Source: Prochlorococcus sp. AG-449-J16
Lineage (GTDB): Bacteria; Cyanobacteriota; Cyanobacteriia; PCC-6307; Cyanobiaceae
Direction: 5' to 3'
NCBI GenBank assembly: GCA_003209565.1
Contig: QCQK01000004.1
Span: forward strand, 1 to 64,000
DNA length: 64,000 nucleotides
The position numbers were made by a program, and so were the translations under genes. Below are positions 54,164 to 61,392 of this stretch, in pieces. Below the pieces are notes generated by a model, which was given only the letters and a program-made list of their open reading frames with translations, was not told the origin of the DNA and made no database searches. Position 1 is the first letter of the stretch. Every line of letters begins with the position of its first letter.

Positions 54164-56709
54164 TGGTAGTTACACCTGTAGTTAAACCAGTTACTGAAAC
54201 TGTTAAACCAGATCAGTTAATAGACACAACAGAAGCAAATAAGATGTTGCGGTTACTGGGTGTTGGTTTAACTGATGGTGTAATAATTTGCTGCTATGGA
54301 GAAACTAATAAGTACTTTCCTAAGCGTGCAAGGAACAGAAACTACAACTGGGCTGAAGTAAAACTACTAGCTCGTGATGGTAACAGGGCAAGATTATTTG
54401 AACAGGCAGAAAAAGCCCTGCGTGATCCTAAAACAAATAGTTTAGGCTGGATTACTTCCCCAGGCGGTTCAGCTAAGAAAGGGAGAAAAGAAGTTACTGT
54501 TGGAAATTTACTTGTATATGAAATTGATGGTGAATCATTAGAGCATCAATGGAAAGCATGGGAAGATGCACACCTTCCAAAACCAACAATGGTTCTTTTT
54601 ACAGGTGGGAAATCTTATCACGTTTACTACAGGCTAGATAATTATTATCCAATTAAAACTATTGAAATTTGGCGTAAAAGGTTAAGTCAAACAATATTTA
54701 ACTGGACTGGTTTTACAACAGACCATGCAATGCACAATGCGGTGCAACCATGCCGATTAGCTGGCGGAATACACCCCAAGACTGGCGAAAGATCAAGAAT
54801 AGTAGAAGAAAGTGGTGCAATATATAGTCAACGTGAAGTAGAAAGTTTTTTAGATCCACTTGAAGAAGAAGAAAAAGAAGTTGGTATTGGTGCAGGGTTT
54901 TTATGGAGACCTGATGCTGAAGGTGAAACTATAGATGTAAGTGATTATCCAAGTGCTAAGGATCTTATAAATGTTGAATTACCTGTTGAGTTAGCAGTAT
55001 CACCAAAAACAATGAATGTTATTAATACAGGTCTTAAGAGTGGTTGTAAGGGTAATAGATATACAAAGGCACATAGTATTAGTCAGACATTACAGGCAGG
55101 CAGAAAGCAGTTAGAGGATCTTGACTACAAAGTAATAGAAGGTGATGTTGAAAGACTCTACACAAAGTACTGTACTAATTCTGATTTATACGAAAGTGAT
55201 ATTAAAAGGTGTTTTGATAGACATTTTGAACCTTATGGTTCAGGCAACATGACTTGCGGTGAATTTTCAAAAGTTTATTTAAAAAGAAGAATTGCCAAAT
55301 ATTGCAAAGAAAAGGGTTATTGGGAGAAAAATATAAAAAGTAGTGCTGTTACAACTGCTGATAAAAAAGATGATTCTGTTATTAATTTAGTTCTTCCTAC
55401 TGGTACAGAAGTTGAAGTAGAAAATACTGTTGTTAGTACTTATAAGTTCTTCCTTGAGTATGTAGCAACTGTTGTTATGGAAGAAAAGAACATGCTTAGA
55501 AGATATGTCTATATAAGGTATGTAAAAGACCAATTAAAACTAAAACATGTAAAAGATAACGAGTTAGCAGGGCTGATAATGGAAAATCAAGATGTAATCA
55601 TGGGTAATACTTTTAGACCAATTTATGCAGAAGAAAGAATTAAAAATGAAGTACCTAAAGTTGAATGGGTAATAGAAGGTTTTTTACCAGAACATGACGC
55701 AACTTTAGTAAGTGGTCAGGCAAAAACAGGCAAAACTAGGTTAATAGTTCAACTATGTAAATCAATACTAAAAAAGCAAATATTTTTAAATTATCCAGCA
55801 CCAAGTAAGTCTAGAAAAGTAATACTGATAAGTGATGACCAATCTTATGCAGATACCGCTGAAATGCTGTTGAAGGCTGGCATTTACCACCATGAAGACT
55901 TAATCATATCTGAAAAATTTAGGCTTACTACAGACCAGTTAGACGAGGTTTTAAAACTTATAAGAATTTATCCAGATGCAATAGTAATTTTTGATTCTTT
56001 AAGGTCAATTACTGTATCAAGTTCTGTAGAAGAAAATAATTCTTTGATGGGCATGCTGCTATACGATTTGAAGAATCAATGTATTAAAGCTCAATCAACT
56101 TTACTGGTAATACATCATGCAAATAGATCAAATAATGTAGGTGTTCAATCTGTTTCTGGTCATGGATCAATTAGTGGTGCATGTAATACCATCATCACAA
56201 TGCACTACTTACAAGATGAAAGTAATAAAGATATTAAGAATACTAGAAGTAGAAGATTAGTAAGAGAAGCACGTTCAGGTCAGCCTGCCGATATGGTTGT
56301 TGAACTTGATGTTGATACATCATCTGTTCACTACTCAATAGATTTTGATGATTATGAACTACAAGAAGAAAAAGCTAAAGAACAGGAAAAACTAAACAAG
56401 ATATCAATTAAAGAACATACTTTTTTAAGTGCAATGCTGGAATGGTCAACTAAGCATGGTACAGCTGCAACTATTATTGAATTAATGAAAGAAGCTAACC
56501 TTTGCAGGGCTAACATCAAAAGAAAAGAATTTAATAAAACAGAAAATAATACTTATACAGCTATTGGTAAGAAAGTGCATCAGCTGGTCATTGCTAAGTA
56601 CATCAATGAAATTAGTGATACATCAGGTGTTATTGGATCTGGTAGAAGAAAGTTTTATAGCTTAACTGAGTCAGGCAAGGATTTTGTTGAACGTCTTGAT
56701 AGCTTTTGA
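54163..56709 (+). CDS. Primase-helicase fusion protein
   Basis: 848 residues from a GTG. The N-terminal part resembles an archaeo-eukaryotic primase: YEIDGE (D122), GGKSYHVYYRL (SxH, S151-H153) and QPCRLAGGIHPKTGE. A middle helical domain follows. The C-terminal RecA/RepA-like helicase has Walker A GQAKTGKT (residues 518-525), Walker B AIVIFDSL (D611) and LLVIHHANRSNNVGVQSVSG, then a winged-helix tail (ATIIELMKEANLCRANIKRK). Such fusions start replication of plasmids and satellites. Its presence suggests that the element replicates itself when excised. Confidence 0.85.
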   Translation: MVVTPVVKPVTETVKPDQLIDTTEANKMLRLLGVGLTDGVIICCYGETNKYFPKRARNRNYNWAEVKLLARDGNRARLFEQAEKALRDPKTNSLGWITSPGGSAKKGRKEVTVGNLLVYEIDGESLEHQWKAWEDAHLPKPTMVLFTGGKSYHVYYRLDNYYPIKTIEIWRKRLSQTIFNWTGFTTDHAMHNAVQPCRLAGGIHPKTGERSRIVEESGAIYSQREVESFLDPLEEEEKEVGIGAGFLWRPDAEGETIDVSDYPSAKDLINVELPVELAVSPKTMNVINTGLKSGCKGNRYTKAHSISQTLQAGRKQLEDLDYKVIEGDVERLYTKYCTNSDLYESDIKRCFDRHFEPYGSGNMTCGEFSKVYLKRRIAKYCKEKGYWEKNIKSSAVTTADKKDDSVINLVLPTGTEVEVENTVVSTYKFFLEYVATVVMEEKNMLRRYVYIRYVKDQLKLKHVKDNELAGLIMENQDVIMGNTFRPIYAEERIKNEVPKVEWVIEGFLPEHDATLVSGQAKTGKTRLIVQLCKSILKKQIFLNYPAPSKSRKVILISDDQSYADTAEMLLKAGIYHHEDLIISEKFRLTTDQLDEVLKLIRIYPDAIVIFDSLRSITVSSSVEENNSLMGMLLYDLKNQCIKAQSTLLVIHHANRSNNVGVQSVSGHGSISGACNTIITMHYLQDESNKDIKNTRSRRLVREARSGQPADMVVELDVDTSSVHYSIDFDDYELQEEKAKEQEKLNKISIKEHTFLSAMLEWSTKHGTAATIIELMKEANLCRANIKRKEFNKTENNTYTAIGKKVHQLVIAKYINEISDTSGVIGSGRRKFYSLTESGKDFVERLDSF

Positions 56710-57098
56710 TTACATAGCTTACATACATTACATACCCTAGACTTCAGTTATACCAACCGATCTTATGTAATGATTACTAAATTACTTACTCTTACAAAAG
56801 CCCTGCAACTTTGCTTAACCAGAATGTTGAACAAAAATTGAATGTTCGTTTCTGAAGGATCAGAAGTAAAAGTATGTAATTAAAGTAATTAAAGTAATCT
56901 TCTTCCCCTTTTCCTCGTATCCATTGCAATATCTATTTTGTAATTTAAGTAATTAAAATAATCGTTTTTATTTATTACATGAGACCGCAGGGCTAATAAG
57001 GCATAAAAAATTTAGTCTTTAAGAAACCCAAAAGTTCCCAAGGAAAAATTAAAAAACGGCCTTTATAGAGAAAATCGGCCTTTAATAGTTGGCGGCCT
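56710..57098. other. Gene-free stretch between primase and second recombinase
   Basis: 389 bases with several direct repeats: GTAATTAAAGTAATTAAAGTAAT (near 56876, written here in pieces as repeated GTAATTAAA), a second GTAATTTAAGTAATTAAAATAAT block at about 56939, and three copies of CGGCCTTTA at 57057, 57076 and 57093. Copy 2 of the AGTTATACCAAC repeat is at 56746. A replication origin or regulatory iterons are possible. Confidence 0.4.
56746..56761 (+). repeat. Dispersed 16-bp repeat, copy 2
   Basis: AGTTATACCAACCGAT, one mismatch from 51394-51409. It lies 37 bases after the primase-helicase stop. Confidence 0.55.
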
Positions 57099-57102
57099 TT
57101 AT
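57057..57102. repeat. Three CGGCCTTTA direct repeats
   Basis: Copies at 57057-57065, 57076-57084 and 57093-57101, start-to-start spacing 19 and 17 bases. The last copy overlaps the stop of the second recombinase gene. Read on the minus strand, GGCC pairs with the next GGCC, giving weak stems followed by GTTTTTT, so a terminator is one reading and iterons another. Confidence 0.6.
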
Positions 57103-57644
57103 AAGACACCTACAGCAGCGTGTAAGTCTTGTTCTGAAACACCTAAGTAAAATTCCAAAGTTCTAATGTTTGAATGACCGCTGATTTTGCAAATCACGTC
57201 TAAAGGTATGCCCTGCCTTTTCATTTCTGTTAGAACGCTTCTACGAAAAGTATGTGTTGCAATATCACCAAAAGGAGAATACTTCCGTAGTGCTTTATCG
57301 AAAGATTGACGTTTTAAATGACTATTTGGAAATCTTCCTTTAAAAATAAATTCTTCATCACTTTCTGGTTTTGTATGTTGCTTCCATAAGTCCAATTCAA
57401 GTTTTAATTTATTGCATATTGGTAAAGGTCTACTTCTATCGGTTTTAGTATCAGTTTTTGGAAGCATTAAAATCCTTCCGTTGTAATTCTTCCATTTAGA
57501 TTTAGCTGCTTCAGTACATCTTGCACCTGTAAAACGTAAAAGAGTAGCTAAAACTTTATGTGATGAATAAGGTATTGAATCTATTAGTTCATCTAGTTCA
57601 TCTGGATAAAGAATCCTAGCTGAACCATATCCGTTAAGTGTCAT
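57099..57644 (-). CDS. Second, short tyrosine recombinase
   Basis: The frame is open to 57719, but the ATG at 57644 (MTLNGYGSARILYPDELDELI) is preferred because the upstream part is an unlike Cys/Trp-rich extension. About 181 residues: only the catalytic domain. All catalytic residues are present (numbering from the longer form): R67 (TGARCTEA), K88 (LPKTDTKTDRSR), H156-R159 (THTFRRS), H182 (ISGHSN) and Y191 (LEFYLGV). It is opposite in strand to the other genes and lacks a core-binding domain. It may act in resolution or inversion, or be an earlier integrase. Confidence 0.88.
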   Translation of the reverse strand: MTLNGYGSARILYPDELDELIDSIPYSSHKVLATLLRFTGARCTEAAKSKWKNYNGRILMLPKTDTKTDRSRPLPICNKLKLELDLWKQHTKPESDEEFIFKGRFPNSHLKRQSFDKALRKYSPFGDIATHTFRRSVLTEMKRQGIPLDVICKISGHSNIRTLEFYLGVSEQDLHAAVGVL

Positions 57645-57719
57645 AGCATTTGAGTTGTTAAATGTAATTAAAAGAGTGTTTAACCAGCAGCTGTAGCAGT
57701 CCAGTTGCTGATTTACCAC

Positions 57720-58059
57720 AATTTAGCAACTCGTTTTAGTTATTTACAGGAATACTAAGTAATAAATAGTTCACTATTTTTTATAAATAGTAGTGTTACA
57801 AATAACGAATAAAAATATTATTATTTTCTACTAAATAGCATATTACAGATAACAAATAATTATTTGACTTTTGAGTTATAGAGGGGGGAGTGTTGCAGTT
57901 TTTTGACTTCCAGATGCCCCTACGGGGGACTTACTTAATAATACTAATTTATCATTTTATTTAACATTTAGCAACTATAAATATCAATTAGTTTATAACA
58001 ACAATGTATGACAGATGTTAATACTTAAATAATTAATATTATTATAATCTTAAGTCTAT
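57720..58059. other. AT-rich gene-free stretch with inverted repeats
   Basis: 340 bases between divergent genes. ACTATTT-TTTAT-AAATAGT near 57773 is a perfect 7-bp inverted repeat. Two variants of ACAAATAA/ATAACAAATAAT follow near 57796 and 57850. A GC hairpin CCCCTACGGGG is near 57917, next to TTGCAGTTTTTT (57893-57904), which also occurs at 51504-51515 near attL. It holds the promoters of both flanking genes and could hold an origin or packaging site. Confidence 0.45.
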
Positions 58060-58065
58060 TTGTAT

Positions 58066-58293
58066 ATGGATTATTGGTCACCACAGGCTCAAGCAATGAA
58101 CAGGGCAGTTACTAAAGCTTCTGGTAAGTTGTTTCCTTACTTTGTATCTGCAAAGTACAAGAGACATTGGGAAGAACAAGTAATGCAAAGATGGTTAGAT
58201 GATCCATCTGAAACACCTGATCGCATAGCTTCAAGAAGGTCACCAAATTACAAAGAAACTTACGCAAAGAATCCACCAAAAGAAGGGTACTAA
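58066..58293 (+). CDS. Small hypothetical protein of the element
   Basis: 75 residues from ATG 58066 (a TTG two codons earlier is the alternative). It is basic and aromatic: MDYWSPQAQAMNRAVTKASGKLFPYFVSAKYKRHWEEQVMQRWLDDPSETPDRIASRRSPNYKETYAKNPPKEGY read in pieces. No family is recognised. It is the first gene of the small-gene operon, and the next starts 1 base after its stop. Confidence 0.65.
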   Translation: MDYWSPQAQAMNRAVTKASGKLFPYFVSAKYKRHWEEQVMQRWLDDPSETPDRIASRRSPNYKETYAKNPPKEGY

Positions 58294-58294
58294 A

Positions 58295-58750
58295 ATGGAC
58301 ATTCCAATGATTGATGACACAGAAAATTTTGTAAGTTTTTGCCAGAAAGCAAATTTACCAATTACAGAATTACCTACAAAAGATAAGCCAATGGAAATGA
58401 CTTATGAATTGGCAATGAAGAATATAGATCCATATTTATATGAAAGATTAACTACACAAAAACCTTTGCGTGCTGATGTTGCGGTAAGACACAAAACTGG
58501 TGCTTACTGGATTGAAGATATTGATGAACTTGAATCAAAAGGTTATACGGGTGTAGCTCAGAATTTAAGAAAACAAGTTGAAGAAGGTCAAAGACAAATA
58601 CAAGAACGCAAGTTAAAAGAAATGGCTGAAAGAAATGCAGCAGTTGCAAAACATCATGCAAATAAACCAAAAGGTATGCAATACATGCCCCCACTATCTC
58701 CAACTGCGATAGCTAAGGCTAGGGAACAATGGGGAATAACAGGTGAGTAA
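58295..58750 (+). CDS. Hypothetical protein of the element, coiled-coil end
   Basis: 151 residues. KDKPMEMTYELAMKNIDPYLYERLTTQKPLRADVAVRHKTGAYWIEDIDELESKG is followed by a charged helix (AQNLRKQVEEGQRQIQERKLKEMAERNAAVAKHH) and a short Pro-rich segment. No family is recognised. It overlaps the next small gene by 8 bases. A scaffold or packaging partner role is possible but unsupported. Confidence 0.65.
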   Translation: MDIPMIDDTENFVSFCQKANLPITELPTKDKPMEMTYELAMKNIDPYLYERLTTQKPLRADVAVRHKTGAYWIEDIDELESKGYTGVAQNLRKQVEEGQRQIQERKLKEMAERNAAVAKHHANKPKGMQYMPPLSPTAIAKAREQWGITGE

Positions 58751-58889
58751 GAAACTAAAGAAAGAACTACAAGATCAATTAGAAGTTTGTGAATACAAAC
58801 TAAGGTGTGAACTGGAATATTTTAGGAAAGAAGTACAACCACTAAAAGAAGAACAAAGACAGTTACTAGATAGATTATCTGAACTATGA
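58743..58889 (+). CDS. Small coiled-coil protein (48 aa)
   Basis: A GTG at 58743, overlapping the previous gene by 8 bases, opens 48 codons: MSKKLKKELQDQLEVCEYK, then RKEVQPLKEEQRQLLDRLSEL, stop TGA 58887-58889. The heptad pattern suggests one coiled coil. Its stop overlaps the next start as ATGA, so translation is coupled. No family is recognised. Confidence 0.65.
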   Translation: MSKKLKKELQDQLEVCEYKLRCELEYFRKEVQPLKEEQRQLLDRLSEL

Positions 58890-59320
58890 CTATTACAGCT
58901 GGTAGACCAACAAGAAATGAAAGTTTAGTACCACCAAAGGTATTTACTGCACTTGCATTGGTTGCTACTGGTACAAGTTTTGAAAAGGCAGCTGAAACTG
59001 TATCAATGACTGGTAAAGCATTGCGAAAGTGGAGAAGCCACAAAGATGTAAAAGATTATCTAGAAGAAATACCAAGAGAGAATATTGATATTGGTACAAA
59101 TCTTTTAGCAAGTAGAAATCATTTATATATGAAAAAATTAGATGAAATAATAATGAATCCAAATACATCTGACTACAACAGAATTGATGCAATAAAAGCA
59201 GCCCACATGATCCAGAAAGAAAATGTATTAGACCGACAGCAAAATAGAAAATTAAATGAAATTAGAGAAATATTGATAGCTAAAGATGCAGGTAGAACTA
59301 TAGATATTACCAATAGATAA
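58886..59320 (+). CDS. Terminase small subunit-like HTH protein
   Basis: 144 residues. GRPTRNESLVPPKVFTALALVATGTSFEKAAETVSMTGKALRKWRSHKDVKDYLEE is a helix-turn-helix (about 20-52) of the kind found in terminase small subunits. A helical second half (NHLYMKKLDEIIMNPNTSDYNRIDAIKAAHMIQKENVLDRQQNRKLNEIREIL) follows. In satellites such as PICIs, a TerS redirects the helper phage packaging machine to the satellite genome. The call is by pattern and context, and a transcription regulator is the alternative. Confidence 0.62.
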   Translation: MTITAGRPTRNESLVPPKVFTALALVATGTSFEKAAETVSMTGKALRKWRSHKDVKDYLEEIPRENIDIGTNLLASRNHLYMKKLDEIIMNPNTSDYNRIDAIKAAHMIQKENVLDRQQNRKLNEIREILIAKDAGRTIDITNR

Positions 59321-59322
59321 TT

Positions 59323-59544
59323 ATGGATATTTCAAGAGAATTACTAAGTTTGCACAAACGTGCATTAGAACATTCGATACAAGAAAATAAACCAACTTTG
59401 CGTATGGTCTTTATTGATGAATCAACAGATACTTTTGAAGTTACACCACCTTATGAAGAACCAACTACTCTTGCAGAAATAGCACATGATGAATATGCAA
59501 TGAAAATATTTGTAGAGAAAAAACCAGAAGATTGGAAAGATTAG
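59323..59544 (+). CDS. Small hypothetical protein of the element
   Basis: 73 residues, acidic: MDISRELLSLHKRALEHSIQENKPTLRMVFIDESTDTFEVTPPYEEPTTLAEIAHDEYAMKIFVEKKPEDWKD in pieces. No family is recognised. It starts 2 bases after the TerS-like stop, part of the same operon. Confidence 0.6.
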   Translation: MDISRELLSLHKRALEHSIQENKPTLRMVFIDESTDTFEVTPPYEEPTTLAEIAHDEYAMKIFVEKKPEDWKD

Positions 59545-59546
59545 TA

Positions 59547-59669
59547 TTGGATCAGAAAAAAGAAAAAGAATTAGATTTTAATGAAATTGATGAAAGATTA
59601 TTAGCTGGCTGGTATGTGTGTAGTGGTCAAAGAAAAAGATATTTAAAATCAATTTCTAAGAAAAAATAA
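59547..59669 (+). CDS. Small basic protein of the element (40 aa)
   Basis: A TTG at 59547, 2 bases after the preceding stop, opens 40 codons: MDQKKEKELDFNEIDERLLA, then GWYVCSGQRKRYLKSISKKK, stop TAA 59667-59669. The GWYVCSGQRKRYLK part is compact and basic. It is the last gene of the element operon. The short length keeps confidence moderate. Confidence 0.5.
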   Translation: MDQKKEKELDFNEIDERLLAGWYVCSGQRKRYLKSISKKK

Positions 59670-59770
59670 TTTTATACATATATATATAGAGTATTTAATT
59701 TTAAAAATTTACTGGTGTGTGGTGCAGGGCTGATATAAAATAGGAAGGTTATAAATCGAACTGTTAAAAG

Positions 59771-59786
59771 TGTGATTTATTTCACG
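59771..59786. promoter_or_regulatory. CRP-like palindrome near attR
   Basis: TGTGA-TTTATT-TCACG: half sites TGTGA and TCAC spaced by six bases, a near match to the CRP/SyCrp1 consensus TGTGA-N6-TCACA. It lies between the last element gene and the tRNA, downstream of TATAAA sequences near 59733 and 59749. It may be an operator for a host or element regulator. Confidence 0.45.
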
Positions 59787-59806
59787 TTTTTCAAGCGATT
59801 TGTTAT

Positions 59807-59830
59807 CTGAGTGACCAGCTGAGTGACCAA
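59807..59830 (+). repeat. Right 12-bp tandem repeat (possible recombinase arm site)
   Basis: CTGAGTGACCAG followed by CTGAGTGACCAA, the same pair as at 51474-51497 with one base changed. It is 19 bases before the tRNA-Arg, inside the element end. Confidence 0.8.
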
Positions 59831-59848
59831 ATTGGCGAAAAACCTCTA

Positions 59849-59922
<74 letters not shown>

Positions 59923-60081
59923 TAAAATGTGACTTATAAGTGAATAAAGATTTATAAAATCATGAAATCTATCTTGAGTTATTTAAAAAAGATATTTTTT
60001 AAATTCTTGTATTTTAAAAATAACAGCTTTTATAACTCTATTGTTTAAGTAATTTATGTTAAAAATTAAAATAAGATTTAG

Positions 60082-61377
60082 ATGAAATTTTTACAGTTAA
60101 TTAAAAATTTAAAGGGAGGTAATAATGAATTTAAATACTTTAATGTGGGAATTTTCCTTCTTCCATCAGCTCCATTAATTTCATCGATAATACTTTTATT
60201 AACAGCAATATCAACATCTTTAAAGAAAAAGAATTACTTCAGGGATATTTGGAATTTACCATTTATTTTATGCACTTTTTTAATGATCATTAGTTGTATC
60301 TCTAATTCAATTTTTAGAGAAGAAATTTATAAAAATTCCTATAGCTTGGAACTAATTTGGATAGGCCTATTTAATTGGATTCCATATTTCTGGCTTTTTT
60401 GGGTATTTCAAAATTTTTCTTTGAATCATATTCATAGACAAAAAATTTGTTTTCTTTTACTAAGTGGAAGTATTCCAGTATTAATAAGCGGAATGCTCCA
60501 ATACTTTTTTAAGTTGCATGGACCATTTGAATTTATAGGTGGTTTAGTTACCTGGTATTCCAGAAAAATTGATTTAGGAGACGGGATGACAGGCTTATTC
60601 AATAATGCGAATTATTTAGGTATGTGGCTTAACATCTTGTGGCCTTTTTCTTTAATGTTTTTCCTTGAAAATCGTAAAAATCTGAAGAAAAGTTTAGCAA
60701 CAATAACTATTATGATTTTAGTACTTTGTTGCACAATTCTTACTTTTTCAAGAAATGCTTGGTTAGGTTTAATAATAGGAACAATTTTACTTTTAGGTAA
60801 AAAGAGTCTTCGATGGGTCTTGCCTTTAATACTATTAGCAAGCTTTCCTATCTTAATGGGATTGGGTTTATTCCCTAATCCAAACATAACAGAGTTAGGA
60901 CAAAACATAGTTCCTAATAGAGTTCTACATCAATTTATAGATATCAATTTCGCTAATTTATCCGCTTTACCTAGAGTACAAATATGGAATGAATCTATTA
61001 ATTTAATATCGCAAAAACCATTTTTAGGATGGGGATCAGCATCATTCCCAATATTATTTGGCATTAAGAATAATTCAACATTTTTTGGACACACCCACAA
61101 CCTGCCATTAGAGATTTCTCTGAGTTTTGGGATTCCTGCTGCACTAATTTTAATAACATCAATTATTCTCATAATAAACAAGTCAAAAATAAAAATTTTC
61201 ACTTCAAATAATAAAATTAATCAAATTTCCTTTGATAAAGCATGCTTTGTATCAACCTTTTTAATATTTTTCTCTCACATGTTTGATATTCAATATTTTG
61301 ACATAAGAATAGGGTTAACTTTTTGGATTTTATTAGGGGCATTAAAAAATATTTTTAAAAACCCGCAAAACATTTAA
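60082..61377 (+). CDS. O-antigen ligase/polymerase (Wzy)-like membrane protein
   Basis: 431 residues with about ten to twelve hydrophobic helices. The signature FNNANYLGMWLNILWPFSLMFFLENR and LCCTILTFSRNAWLGLIIGTILLLG are followed by the loop SLPRVQIWNESINLISQKPFLGWGSASFPILFG...GHTHNLPLEISLSFGIPA, the O-antigen ligase/Wzy family pattern with the catalytic-loop Arg and His. It acts on lipid-linked glycans at the membrane. It is the first gene after the tRNA and opens a surface polysaccharide cluster. Confidence 0.88.
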   Translation: MKFLQLIKNLKGGNNEFKYFNVGIFLLPSAPLISSIILLLTAISTSLKKKNYFRDIWNLPFILCTFLMIISCISNSIFREEIYKNSYSLELIWIGLFNWIPYFWLFWVFQNFSLNHIHRQKICFLLLSGSIPVLISGMLQYFFKLHGPFEFIGGLVTWYSRKIDLGDGMTGLFNNANYLGMWLNILWPFSLMFFLENRKNLKKSLATITIMILVLCCTILTFSRNAWLGLIIGTILLLGKKSLRWVLPLILLASFPILMGLGLFPNPNITELGQNIVPNRVLHQFIDINFANLSALPRVQIWNESINLISQKPFLGWGSASFPILFGIKNNSTFFGHTHNLPLEISLSFGIPAALILITSIILIINKSKIKIFTSNNKINQISFDKACFVSTFLIFFSHMFDIQYFDIRIGLTFWILLGALKNIFKNPQNI

Positions 61378-61392
61378 AATAAAATTTCTACT

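Noticed and set aside
58452..58703. 83-codon minus-strand frame within the element operon
   Set aside because: Shadow of the 151-aa gene; low-complexity Leu/Val-rich text.
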